A stretch of 64,000 nt of DNA from Cohnella rhizosphaerae. Lineage in GTDB: Bacteria; Bacillota; Bacilli; Paenibacillales; Paenibacillaceae. Shown here piece by piece: positions 1 to 13,382 of this stretch. Position 1 is the first letter of the stretch, and each line of letters opens with the position of its first letter. Where the stretch lies: positions 1 through 64,000 of the forward strand of contig NZ_JAPDIA010000008.1 in NCBI RefSeq assembly GCF_029525575.1. The letters run 5' to 3'. The notes under the pieces were generated by a model. It was not told where the DNA came from. It made no database searches and saw only the letters and a program-made list of their open reading frames with translations. The position numbers and the translations under genes are program-made.

Positions 1-4515
<4,515 letters not shown>

Positions 4516-4698
4516 TACCGTTCCTTCCGAGGAACAAACGGCAAGCCGCACAGGCAAGAGCATTTCTAGCGCAAATTCGTTTCGCATCCGGTTTTCAGGG
4601 CGCAAGCTCTGTGAAGCTGCCAAGCTGGTTGGCTTATGCCAAACAGGAGGTTAAGCCTGAACAGGCTACACCGTTTGCGCGCTTCGCTGCACAACAGG

Positions 4699-4815
4699 TC
4701 TGGTGATTATGGCGGAGGGGTCCCACGCGTACCCATCTCGAACACGACCGTTAAGCCCTCCAGCGCCAATGGTACTTGGACCGCAGGGTCCTGGGAGAGT
4801 CGGACGTCGCCAGGC
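4699..4815 (+). rRNA. rrf: 5S ribosomal RNA
   Basis: About 117 nt starting TCTGGTGATTATGGCGG with the conserved CCCATCTCGAACACG loop (4731) and the closing GGGAGAGTCGGACGTCGCCAGGC. It lies 183 nt after 23S; that spacer (4516-4698) holds no tRNA. A Rho-independent terminator follows 18 nt later. Confidence 0.95.
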
Positions 4816-4833
4816 CAATAGCAGGACAAAGCG

Positions 4834-4861
4834 AACCACCTTCTTCGGAGGGTGGTTTTCT
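4834..4861 (+). terminator. Terminator of the rRNA operon
   Basis: ACCACC (4835-4840) pairs with GGTGGT (4851-4856) around the loop TTCTTCGGAG and is followed directly by TTTCTTTT. Confidence 0.85.
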
Positions 4862-4911
4862 TTTGTGTTTTGCGAACGTTATGGGCGGGACGCGCGGCTT
4901 CGGATGGGTTA

Positions 4912-5090
4912 GCGGACTCAGTGGCCGTTATTATGCGGATATCCATCGTTTTGCGTAAGTTGCGGACCGGAAAGTCGTTATTGGCGCCGAAGTCGCTTGA
5001 AATCGCCCCCGACCGTGCGAATAGCGGCAACTGGGTCCGGAGACTCGCGAAAATGGGGAAAGAAAAGGAAATAACGGACCTGGAGTCCGC
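4912..5090. repeat. Four-copy convergent repeat cluster (50-bp phase)
   Basis: A 21-bp core close to GCGGACTCAGTGGCCGTTATT occurs at 4912-4932 and 4962-4982 in forward orientation and at 5020-5040 and 5070-5090 inverted. Same-direction copies are exactly 50 bp apart, both inner spacers are 29 nt and the centre is 37 nt, so the whole could fold as one nested hairpin. The same core and geometry recur at 45412-45591. No gene is supported between 4862 and 5168. Confidence 0.75.
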
Positions 5091-5103
5091 AAACGGCAAG
5101 CGT

Positions 5104-5146
5104 CAAAAAAAGACACGAAAAGGCCGCCGGCGCATGCGCCGGCGGC
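5104..5146 (-). terminator. Terminator of the small membrane protein gene
   Basis: A perfect 24-nt palindrome, arms GCCGCCGGCGCA/TGCGCCGGCGGC, at 5123-5146. On the minus strand it is followed by a T-rich tail (the A7 run at 5105-5111). Confidence 0.8.
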
Positions 5147-5168
5147 TTCTTCTAAGTAGTGTGAGTCG

Positions 5169-5327
5169 TTATAATGCGTTTCTGCGGCCGCGGGACAGAA
5201 GGACGAGACCGATGATCAGGACGATCAGGCCGATGCCGCCGAACGACCAGACGAATTCGACCGCTGCCTTGGCCAACCAAAGTACGATGGCTACGATGAC
5301 TGCTAGGATTCCGAGTACGAGTACCAT
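5169..5327 (-). CDS. Small two-helix membrane protein, 52 aa
   Basis: The ORF encodes 52 residues starting MVLVLGILAVIVAIVLWL and ending RGRRNAL. Two hydrophobic stretches (about residues 2-18 and 30-45) are split by a short AKAAVEFVWSFGG segment, and the C-terminus is basic, so a hairpin membrane protein with positive tail inside is likely. The ATG follows GGAGGTCATCACA, a strong ribosome binding site, and a clear terminator lies just downstream. It resembles the small hypothetical membrane proteins common in Paenibacillus, but I do not recognise a named family and assign no function. Confidence 0.75.
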   Translation of the reverse strand: MVLVLGILAVIVAIVLWLAKAAVEFVWSFGGIGLIVLIIGLVLLSRGRRNAL

Positions 5328-5481
5328 TGTGATGACCTCCATATCGTAAGGGGATATCTTCTATTACCCAAATTCGAGAGATTAAACAAAATTGAAGTAA
5401 AAAACGCAATAATGCCGGTTGCCATTAAGCGAAGTGCTGTTAAAATAACGTCTAGCAGGACATAAGAGAGGAAGCGGTCAA

Positions 5482-6607
5482 GTGGAGCGGGGAGCAGCAA
5501 GCAGACAAGAAGTCGTTCGCGTTCGCGGAGCATTGTCGAATACGAAGCGGAAACTGGTGGAGGGCGGGCTTACGGTCGGCTTTATCGGCGGATCGATCAC
5601 GGACGGACGAGGCGCACACAATTGGCCGGAGCCGGTCTCGCGCTGGTTGGTCGCCAATTGTCCCGACGCTAGAATTGCCGTGGAGAATGCGGGCATCGGA
5701 GCGACGGGGAGCGATCTGGCGTGCTTTCGCGCCAAGCGGGACCTGATCGATCGGGGGTGCGACCTCGTTTTCGTGGAGTTCGCGGTGAACGATAACGGGG
5801 TAGCGACCGAACGCCGGCAAAAAACGCGCGAAGGCTTGCTCAGACAGTTGCTTGCGAGCGGGACGACCGATGTCGTGCTGGTCTATACCTACTGCCAGGA
5901 CATGTACGAACCGATGTCGGAAGGGCGAATGCCGCCAAGCATCGAGGAGTTCGAGGCGCTGGCGGAGCATTATGCGCTGAGTTCGGTATGGATGGGGCTG
6001 CATGCGTTTAATGAAGTAAAGGCCGGGTTCCTTCGCTGGGAAGAATGGCTCCCGGACGGTCTTCATCCGACGGAGCGGGGCAGCTTCAGCTATGGCGAGA
6101 GCGTCATCGGCTATTTGCGGTCGGCGCTTGCGCATACGAGTGAAGCGCCCGCGGCCAGCGTCGCCAACGCTGTCTCCAGCTTGCCGGAGCCGTTGGATCC
6201 GGGGCATTGGCAGCAGGTCTCATTCGTGCCGTTCGAGGAGATCCGAACGGAAGGTCCCTGGACGATCAAGCGATGGGTGACGCTGGAATGGATCGACCGC
6301 GCGCTGTCGACGTCGGCGATCGAAGCCAAGCTCGCTTTTTCGTTCGAGGGGGAGAGGGCTCGCTTTGGCGTTCGACTTCGGCAAGCTGTCGGCCGAATGC
6401 CGATATCGGATCGACGGCGGGGAGTGGCAGGTATCGTCCAGGGAGCGCCCGGACTGGTGCGGACCGGCCGGATGGCTGAAGCTGGAGACGCTCGCCGATA
6501 GTCTGTCTAGCGGCAGACACGAGGTCGAGCTTGAGGTCGTGCACGGCAACAAGCCGGACTGCGCAGGCACGCGCTTCGATCTTGCCTTTGTCGGCGTCAT
6601 CGTATAA
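5482..6607 (+). CDS. SGNH/GDSL-type hydrolase (frame broken once)
   Basis: The protein is an SGNH-fold esterase or acetylhydrolase of about 375 residues. Block I is FIGGSITDG (about residues 34-42) with the nucleophile Ser, AGIGATGSD is the Gly block, FAVND is the Asn block, and LPDGLHP is the C-terminal Asp-His block; a beta-rich domain follows. The GTG start is preceded by AGAGAGGAAGCGG. The frame breaks at the G5 run 6348-6352: with four G the reading continues through AFDFGKLSAECRYRIDGG to the TAA at 6605-6607. Such enzymes often deacetylate cell-wall or plant sugars; the substrate is not visible. A terminator shared with the convergent gene follows. Confidence 0.85.
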
Positions 6608-6610
6608 CGC

Positions 6611-6645
6611 AAAATAAAGGGAGCCCAACGCGGGGCTCCCTCTCT
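6611..6645. terminator. Bidirectional terminator between convergent genes
   Basis: GGGAGCCC (6619-6626) pairs perfectly with GGGCTCCC (6633-6640). The plus side is followed by TCTCTC and the minus side by TTTATTTT, so it suits the minus-strand fabV gene best. Confidence 0.75.
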
Positions 6646-6648
6646 CGT

Positions 6649-7839
6649 CTAGCGCAAATTCGCGATGGCTACGTCAGGCTCGGCATCCGCGTCGTAATCG
6701 ACGGCGCCAGTCTCGAAGCCGAACAGCTGGAAAAATTCCTTGCGGTAGCCTTCCAGATCGGACAGCGCGTACACGTTCTCCGTCGAAAGCGCCGCCCACA
6801 GCTTTTCCACTTCGGCTTGTATTTCCGGGCGCATTTCCCAATCGTCGATGCGAATGCGGCCTTTCTCGTCCACAGCCGTCTCGCCGCCGCCGTACAGCCG
6901 TTCGGAGAACAGTCTGTACATTTGCTCGATGCAGCCTTCGTGAAGTCCTTTTTCCTTCATTACCTTATACAGAACGGAAATATAAAGCGGAACGACCGGA
7001 ATGGCGGAGCTCGATTGGGTGACCAACGCCTTGTTCACCGAGACGAAAGCGCGTCCGCCGGTCGCGGACAGCCGATCGTTCAGGCGAAGGCCGGTCGCTT
7101 CGAGATCTTCCTTGGCGCGTCCGATCGTGCCTTCGCGGTACACGGCATGCGTGATCTCCGGCCCGATGTACGTGTACGCGACGGTCGTCGCATCCTCGGT
7201 CAGCACGCCCGCATCGCGAAGCGCGTCGATCCACATCTCCCAGTCTTCGCCGCCCATGACGGCGACCGTCTGGCGCACTTCGTCCTCGGTGGCGGGCTCG
7301 ATCGAGGCAAGCGACACTTCGCCCGTGTGGAAGTTGACCGTCTTGTTCGTGTAGGTGCCGCCCAGCGGCTTGATGACGGAGGAAAACGTCTCGCCCGTCT
7401 TCGGATGCGTCCGCCGCGGCGATGCGACGCTGTAGACGACGAGATCGACCTGGTCCAGCTCATCTCGGATGGTGGCGATCGTCTTGTCCTTGATCTCGTC
7501 GGAGAAGGCGTCGCCGACGATGCTGAACTACTTCAGCCCGGCTTCGGAAGCCGCTTCTTCGAAGGCGGCCGAGTTGTACCAGCCGGCAGAGGCCGTGCGG
7601 GCGCCTTCGGCGGCTTTGTCGAAGTAGACGCCGATCGTGTTCGCGCCGGCGCCGAAGGCGGCGACGATACGGGAAGCGAGGCCGTAGCCCGTCGAAGCGC
7701 CGATGACGAGCGCATTGCGCGGGCCTTTGACGGCGGGCTTGCCTTTTACGTATTCCACTTGACGCTGAACCTGGATGGCGCAGCCGTCCGGATGCGCGGT
7801 CGTGCAGATAAAGCCGCGGGTTTTCGGTTGGATGATCAT
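6649..7839 (-). CDS. fabV: Trans-2-enoyl-ACP/CoA reductase, FabV type, with in-frame TAG
   Basis: FabV reduces trans-2-enoyl-ACP with NAD(P)H in the last step of fatty-acid elongation. The N-terminus MIIQPKTRGFICTTAHP, the dinucleotide-binding segment NALVIGASTGYGLASR and the FabV active-site pattern Y-x8-K (YREGTIGRAK) are present, and the total of 396 codons equals family length. The reading frame is continuous except for one TAG codon at 7528-7530 (plus strand CTA), between GLK and FSIVGDAFSDE, where a codon such as TAC or TAT would fit. Unlike the other broken genes here this is a substitution, not a homopolymer insertion. It may be a true nonsense mutation, an error, or readthrough. The gene stands alone. 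Confidence 0.85.
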
Positions 7840-7963
7840 GGGTTCGCATTTTCCTTTGCCATATAGAATAGGAGGACGAGTCGTGCTGGTCCGACTTCCC
7901 TATTGTACCTAATTCGGACGGGGGAAGGGAAGGCTGGGGAAAGCGAAACGATCCCGATTACAT

Positions 7964-7977
7964 ATGACAGTTGTCAT
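7964..7977. promoter_or_regulatory. Palindrome upstream of the ABC/two-component operon
   Basis: ATGACA-GT-TGTCAT is a 6-2-6 inverted repeat about 85 bp before the ABC transporter start. Operons of this type are usually autoregulated by their NarL/FixJ response regulator, so this is a reasonable operator candidate for the regulator at 10895; that link is inference. Confidence 0.4.
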
Positions 7978-8063
7978 GCCGGGAAGATTACGGTTGTGAA
8001 TGCATGAACGTTTTTCCAAACGATACACTGATTCTAGCGGTCAGACGAATGGAGGAAGATAGA

Positions 8064-8955
8064 ATGAACCCAGTCATCGAGCTCGAACGGGTCAGCAAAG
8101 TATATAAAGGCAAACGCGCGGTAGACGGACTGTCGCTTACGGTATCCAAAGGCAGCGTGCTGGCCTTGCTAGGGCCGAACGGCGCGGGCAAGACAACGAC
8201 GGTCTCGATGATCCTCGGCTTGCTGCAGCCGACGGAAGGGAAGGTCAGGCTGCTCGGAGGCGATCCCCGGGAGGCTGGCGTGCGGAAAAGAATCGGAGCG
8301 ATGCTGCAGGAAGTGAGCGTCATCGACAATCTGAAGGTATCCGAGACGATCGAGCTGTTCCGCGGCTTTTACGACAAGCCGCTTCCGCTCGCCGATCTGC
8401 TCCGGATCTCCGCGCTCGAAGCGGAACGGGGGGAAGATGGCTACGGCGCTCTCGGGCGGGCAGCAGCGACGTCTCGGCTTCGCTCTCGCACTAGCCGGAG
8501 ATCCGGAGGTGCTGTTCCTTGACGAGCCGACCGTCGGCATGGACGTCACTTCGCGCCAGCTGTTCTGGGACACGGTGCGGAAGATGGCCGACCGCGGCAA
8601 GACGATCGTGCTGACGACGCATTACCTGGAGGAAGCGGACAGCATCGCGGACCGGATCGTCGTCGTAAGCGACGGCCGGATCGTCGCGGACGGTTCGCCG
8701 AGCGAGATTAAAGCCCGCACGACTGGGCGCGTCATCTCGTTTACGGCCGGCGAACGGACAAGCGACGAGGAGCTGCGGGCGATTCCGGGCGTAAAGGAGC
8801 TAAGCCGAAGCGGCAGGCGCGTGAAGCTGATGAGCGAGGATACGGATCGGCTTATCGCCGAGCTGATCGGCAGGCGTACGGATATGCGCGATATCGAGAT
8901 CGGCAGCGGCGGCCTGGAAGAAGCGTTCCAGGCGCTCGTGAGCAAGGCTGAATAA
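8064..8955 (+). CDS. ABC transporter ATP-binding protein (frame broken once)
   Basis: About 297 residues forming the cytoplasmic ATPase of an ABC-2 exporter. Visible are Walker A (GPNGAGKTTT), signature (LSGGQQRR), Walker B (VLFLDEPTVGMD) and the switch His (TTHYLEE). The ATG at 8064 follows GGAGGAAGATAGA. The frame breaks at the G6 run 8428-8433; with five G, RISALEAERG joins directly to KMATALSGGQQ. It is the first gene of a tight operon with a permease, histidine kinase and response regulator. Such systems export lipids, drugs or antimicrobial peptides; the substrate is not visible. Confidence 0.9.
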
Positions 8956-8997
8956 AGTGAGCGTCCCGTTTACAACATTATTGAAGGAGCTGTTCCT

Positions 8998-9751
8998 ATG
9001 AATCAGACGGCGCGCGCCACCTGGGCGCAATGCAAATCGGAAATGCTGCGCACGGCCAGAAACAAGCGGTTCGTCATTTTCTCGGTCATGATGCCGATCG
9101 CCTTATTCTTTATCTTCACCGGCACGATGAACGCGGACGCCACGGTCGACGGCACGGACTGGATCCCTTATTATCTCATGTCCATGACGGCTTACGGCGT
9201 CATCGGCGCGAGCCTCACCTCGTTCGCTCCCCGCATCGCCAAAGAACGGGCGCAAGGGTGGATTCGCCTGCTGCGAATTACGCCGCTGCCTTCGGGCTCC
9301 TATGTACTGTCCAAGATCGTCGCCCAAGCGCTGATCAACCTGGTGATCATCGTGCTCGTCTTCTCGGTCGCAGGCCTATCCAAAGGCATCGATCTGTCCG
9401 CGGCGGTCTGGGTGGAGAGCGGGCTGTGGATCTGGCTTGGCGGCTTCGCCTTCATGGCGCTCGCTACGCTCGTCGGCTCGATGCGCAACGCGGACGCGGT
9501 TCAGGTGCTGAGCATGATTTTATATCTGGGCATGTCCGTCATGGGAGGTTTGTGGGTGCCGACCGCTACGTTTCCGCAGATCATGCAAAATATCGCGAAA
9601 TGGCTCCCGACTTATCGGGTCGGCCAGGGCGCCTGGAATCTCGTAGGGGGGCGGGCATCCCGAATGGGCCGGCTTCGGAATATTGGCTGCCTATGCGCTC
9701 GTTTTCGTGATAATATCGTCCTATATCATGAAAAAGCAGGAAGCGGTGTAG
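8998..9751 (+). CDS. ABC-2 type transporter permease (frame broken near the end)
   Basis: A membrane protein of about 250 residues with six hydrophobic segments (for example VIFSVMMPIALFFIFTG near residue 23), matching the ABC-2 permease fold. It pairs with the ATPase 42 bp upstream; GAAGGAGCTGTTCCT precedes the ATG. The frame breaks at the G6 run 9646-9651. With five G the C-terminus becomes a normal last membrane helix (AAYALVFVIISSYIMKK) and stops with TAG at 9749-9751, one base before the ATG of the kinase gene. Confidence 0.88.
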
Positions 9752-9752
9752 C

Positions 9753-10898
9753 ATGAAGCAACGAAGCGGGCAGGCGCGAAACGGGCCGACCCTTTATTTT
9801 TCCCTTATTTGGCTCGTGTATCTGGCATTTCCGCTCGAGACGATACTCCAGATGCCGATCGCGCAAATGCTGCCCAGCCTGCTGCTGCTCAGCTTGTTCG
9901 TCGGCACTTATCTGTTCAGCTTCAGGGCGCCGCGTTTCCGATTTACGGCTGCGCTGCTGCTGCTCGCGATGGTCGGCGTCTTCTGTTGGAAGTTCGGGGA
10001 AAACTTCGTTTTTCTCACCTTCTATCCGTCGCCGCTCGTCGGCACGCTCAAAGAAAAGTGGAAACGAATCGCGGGCATGGGCGCCATGCTGGCGCTGCTT
10101 GGAACGGTCGCGGCTTATTACGGCTTGTATGAAAACGAGAACGATATCTTTCAATATTTGCCTGCGATGCTGATCATGCTGACGGTGCCGCTCGGCATGC
10201 AGATGACCAGGCGCTCGAACGAGCTTAAAAACAAATTGTCGTTGGCCAACGACGAGATCGCCCGTCTCTCCAAAAGCGAGGAGCGGCAGCGCATCTCGCG
10301 CGATCTCCACGATACGCTCGGGCATACGCTGTCTCTGATCACGCTGAAGAGCGAGCTGGCCGAGCGGCTGATCGCCAAAAGTCCGGAACGCGCTGCGTCG
10401 GAGATCCGTGACGTGCAACATACGAGCCGGGCGGCGCTGAAGCAGCTGCGCGAGCTCGTATCCGGCATGAATGCGGCAACGACGACGGAGGAGGCCGCGC
10501 ATGCGTCGATGCTGCTGCAGGCCGCGGGCATCCGGCTGCAGGCGAGCGGCGAACAACATCTTGCCGGCTTGCCGCCGCTCGTCGACAACATCATGGCCAT
10601 GTGCCTGCGAGAGGCGATAACGAATGCGGTCAAGCATAGCGGCGCTTCTTCGTGCACCATCGAATGGGTCAAATTCGACGCGGGCATCGCGATGACGGTC
10701 AGCGACGACGGCCGCGGCTGCGCGTCCGGTCGCGGTGCCGAGACGACAGGCGGCTCAGGGCTGAGAGGCATGCGGGAGCGGCTGCGCCTGATCGAGGGAG
10801 AGCTCGAATGGCGTTCGCAGGCGGGGATGGGATCGCAGCTCGTCATTAAGCTGCCGCTCGTGGAAAAAACAGGAGTTGAGGAGGCGAATGGCGCGTGA
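9753..10898 (+). CDS. DesK-type sensor histidine kinase
   Basis: 381 residues. The N-terminal 135 residues form several membrane helices without a large outside domain, as in DesK-like membrane sensors. The HisKA_3 phosphoacceptor motif RISRDLHDTLGHTLSL follows at about residue 180, and an HATPase domain with N-box NAVKHS and G-boxes DDGRG and GSGLRGM forms the end. The start is 1 bp after the permease stop (after frame correction) and the stop overlaps the regulator start, so it is translationally coupled. It probably senses the state of the membrane or the exported compound. Confidence 0.92.
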   Translation: MKQRSGQARNGPTLYFSLIWLVYLAFPLETILQMPIAQMLPSLLLLSLFVGTYLFSFRAPRFRFTAALLLLAMVGVFCWKFGENFVFLTFYPSPLVGTLKEKWKRIAGMGAMLALLGTVAAYYGLYENENDIFQYLPAMLIMLTVPLGMQMTRRSNELKNKLSLANDEIARLSKSEERQRISRDLHDTLGHTLSLITLKSELAERLIAKSPERAASEIRDVQHTSRAALKQLRELVSGMNAATTTEEAAHASMLLQAAGIRLQASGEQHLAGLPPLVDNIMAMCLREAITNAVKHSGASSCTIEWVKFDAGIAMTVSDDGRGCASGRGAETTGGSGLRGMRERLRLIEGELEWRSQAGMGSQLVIKLPLVEKTGVEEANGA

Positions 10899-11497
10899 GA
10901 GTGATCGTTGCGGAGGATCAAGGGATGCTGCGGGGCGCGCTGAGCGCGCTGCTCGATCTCGAGGACGACATCGAGGTCGTCGGACAAGCGGCCGACGGCG
11001 AGCAGGCGCTTCGCATGATCGAAACGCTCGACCCCGATCTGTGCGTAATGGATATTGAAATGCCGAAGCTCACCGGGCTTGACGTCGCGGAACGGATAAA
11101 GGAAGCGAAGCATGGCTGCAAGGTCGTCATCCTGACGACGTTTTCGCGATCGGGCTATTTTCAGCGCGCGATGCGGGCCGGCGTCAAAGGCTTCCTGCTG
11201 AAGGACTCGCCGATCGACGAGCTGGGCGCCGCGCTGCGCTCGGTCCATGGCGGCGGGCGCGCCGTCAGCCCGGAGCTGGCCATGCAGCTTTGGGAAGCCG
11301 AAAATCCGCTCACCGAAAGGGAGCGGGAAGTACTGAAGCTGGCCGGCGCGGGGCTTGGGGCGGGCGAGATCGCGTCGCGGCTGTTCCTGTCGCACGGCAC
11401 GGTGCGCAATTATCTGTCCGAGGCGATTCAGAAGCTGGACGCCAAAAACCGAATCGAAGCGACGCTGATCGCGGAACGCAACGGCTGGCTTGGCTGA
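10895..11497 (+). CDS. NarL/FixJ-family response regulator
   Basis: 200 residues: a receiver domain (acidic pair AEDQ, phosphoacceptor Asp in LCVMDIEMPKLTG, Thr in LTTFSR, Lys in FLLKDSP) followed by a LuxR-type HTH (TEREREVLKLAGAG...VRNYLSEAIQKL). The GTG start overlaps the kinase stop in GTGA. It should be phosphorylated by the preceding kinase and regulate the ABC operon; the palindrome at 7964-7977 is the most obvious target. A strong terminator ends the operon. Confidence 0.93.
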   Translation: MRVIVAEDQGMLRGALSALLDLEDDIEVVGQAADGEQALRMIETLDPDLCVMDIEMPKLTGLDVAERIKEAKHGCKVVILTTFSRSGYFQRAMRAGVKGFLLKDSPIDELGAALRSVHGGGRAVSPELAMQLWEAENPLTEREREVLKLAGAGLGAGEIASRLFLSHGTVRNYLSEAIQKLDAKNRIEATLIAERNGWLG

Positions 11498-11533
11498 TAC
11501 CGCCGTGGCGCGCGCGTCTGCGAATGACGCACG

Positions 11534-11575
11534 AACGGCCTTGAAGGGCGAATGGCTCCCCTTCAAGGCCGTTCT
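11534..11575 (+). terminator. Terminator of the ABC/two-component operon
   Basis: AACGGCCTTGAAGGG pairs with CCCTTCAAGGCCGTT, a perfect 15-bp stem with a 10-nt loop, followed by CTTTCGTT. Confidence 0.85.
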
Positions 11576-11592
11576 TTCGTTGGCCGGATCGA

Positions 11593-11694
11593 TTAGAAAA
11601 AGCCGACCCGCAGAATGATGACGAGCAAAACGAACATAACGAGCGCGAACGCCGCGCCGCTGCCATAGCCGCCGCCTTCAACCGGATATCCCAT
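11593..11694 (-). CDS. YjcZ-type sporulation small membrane protein, 33 aa
   Basis: The ORF encodes MGYPVEGGGYGSGAAFALVM followed by FVLLVIILRVGFF. A Gly/Tyr-rich head followed by a single C-terminal membrane helix is the pattern of the YjcZ family of sporulation-associated peptides. GGTGGTGATAGCG precedes the ATG. The identification rests on this pattern only, since 33 residues give limited evidence. Confidence 0.7.
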   Translation of the reverse strand: MGYPVEGGGYGSGAAFALVMFVLLVIILRVGFF

Positions 11695-11809
11695 CGCTAT
11701 CACCACCGTGTCCGAGGTTAAATGCTCATTGCTCAGTCAGTGTATGTGGATCGCGGAGATCGGCTTATGCTATAGCCTATACGGATCGATTTCATGCCCG
11801 GGGCGGCCG

Positions 11810-11974
11810 CTATTTCTTGGAGGCCCTTACCCGCCGCCAGCCGTAGACGGCCAGCGCGATGCCGGCGATCACGAGAACGGCGCCGACGTAAGGATTCAAG
11901 AAGATGAGGTCGGCGACGCCGAAAACAACGATTAATATTCCGAATATGACGAATTGAAGCGGGTGCGTCTGCAT
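11810..11974 (-). CDS. Small two-helix membrane protein, 54 aa
   Basis: The ORF reads MQTHPLQFVIFGILIVVFGV and continues through a second helix (PYVGAVLVIAGIALAVYGW) to the basic tail RRVRASKK. GGAGGTTCCGCCGC precedes the ATG. The coding periodicity and strong ribosome binding site support a real gene. No family is recognised. It is divergent from the M48 protease gene. Confidence 0.65.
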   Translation of the reverse strand: MQTHPLQFVIFGILIVVFGVADLIFLNPYVGAVLVIAGIALAVYGWRRVRASKK

Positions 11975-12101
11975 GCGGCGGAACCTCCGGTATTTGGCGA
12001 TTGAATGTTGTTGATACGATCATAGGGGGTTCCGTTCTTTTTTTGCAATTGGGACGGCCAGCTTTTATGATGAAGAAAAACGACCGGCAAGGAGAGACGA
12101 C

Positions 12102-13382
12102 ATGTCCACCCGCTCGCAGCTTCGAACGTACGGCTTGTGGTTGGCAGGCTGCGCGGCGATCGTGCTCCTGTACGTTGGGTATACGTCGCCGATTGCGGTA
12201 CCGGAAGCATACAGAGGCACCGCTGCCGACCCTTCTCTTTTTTATTCGGCCGATCAGCTCCGCGAGAGCGCGACGCTGAACGCCATCCGAAACGGCCTTT
12301 TTTTCTTCAGCTGGCCTTGGCAATGGGCGATCTATCTGTTCCTGCTGACCGGGGGCTGGTCGCGCGCCTGGAAGGCGCGGATCGACAAAAGCAAGCTGCC
12401 GGCTTTTCTGCGCCTGCCTTTTTACGTAATGCTCGTCTATGCGGCGTCCACATTGCTTTATTTGCCGCTGAAGATTGCCGGCTACTCGGTATCGCGCAGC
12501 TACGGCATCTCGACGCAGACTGCAGGGGGCTGGCTGGAGGACCGGGGAATCGACTTCATGATCGGATACGTTACGGTGGCGTTCGTGTACGCCGCAGCCC
12601 GATGGGTCATGTCACGCGGCGGACGGTGGTGGCTTCGTCTATGGCTTCTGTCCGTGCCGTTTACGCTGTTCATGATGTACGTCCAGCCTGTGGTCATCGA
12701 CCCGCTCTACGACAAGTTCGCGGAATTGTCCGATCCCGCGCTCGAGGCCGCTATTCTGGATCTGGCGGGCAAGGCCGATATTCCCGCGGATCGGGTGTAC
12801 GAAGTGCATATGTCCGGCAAGACGAACGCGATCAACGCCTACGTATCCGGCATCGGCGGCTCGCTTCGCATCGTGCTGTGGGACACGGCGATCGCCAAGC
12901 TGGATCGTCCGGAGATCATGCAGATTATGGCGCACGAGATGGGCCACTACGTCAAGCATCACCTGGAATGGAGCGCGGTCGGCGCGATAGGCAGTTCATT
13001 CGCCCTGCTCTGGATCGGCGGCCGCATCTACAATGTCGTCGTCCGGACGAAGGGCAAAGCGTGGGGGATTCACCGCGCCACGGACATGAACGCGCTGCCG
13101 CTCATCCTGCTGCTGCTGTCCGCGCTGAATTTCGCGGCGCTGCCGATCTCGAACGCGGTGTCCAGACAAGCCGAGGCCGCCGCGGACCGGTACGCGCTCG
13201 ACCTGCTAGGAACGGCCGACGGCGCGGTGACGATGCATCAAAAGCTGGCGGTCGCCGCGCTGAGCGACGTGAATCCGCCGCTGTTGGTCAAGTGGCTGCG
13301 ATCGACGCATCCGAGCGACATGGCGCGGATCGCGCAGGCCGAGCGGTATGCGGCGGCGCACGGGGAGGAGCAGGATGATTGA
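12102..13382 (+). CDS. M48 family (Ste24-like) membrane metallopeptidase
   Basis: 426 residues. Several membrane helices fill the first 200 residues. The zinc motif HEMGH lies at residues 278-282 in IMAHEMGHYVKHH, and the third ligand Glu is in EAAADRYALDLL. This is the layout of CAAX-prenyl-protease-like M48A enzymes, which degrade or process membrane proteins. GGAGAGACG precedes the ATG. Its last 8 bp overlap the start of the next gene, suggesting cotranscription. The natural substrate cannot be read from sequence. Confidence 0.92.
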   Translation: MSTRSQLRTYGLWLAGCAAIVLLYVGYTSPIAVPEAYRGTAADPSLFYSADQLRESATLNAIRNGLFFFSWPWQWAIYLFLLTGGWSRAWKARIDKSKLPAFLRLPFYVMLVYAASTLLYLPLKIAGYSVSRSYGISTQTAGGWLEDRGIDFMIGYVTVAFVYAAARWVMSRGGRWWLRLWLLSVPFTLFMMYVQPVVIDPLYDKFAELSDPALEAAILDLAGKADIPADRVYEVHMSGKTNAINAYVSGIGGSLRIVLWDTAIAKLDRPEIMQIMAHEMGHYVKHHLEWSAVGAIGSSFALLWIGGRIYNVVVRTKGKAWGIHRATDMNALPLILLLLSALNFAALPISNAVSRQAEAAADRYALDLLGTADGAVTMHQKLAVAALSDVNPPLLVKWLRSTHPSDMARIAQAERYAAAHGEEQDD

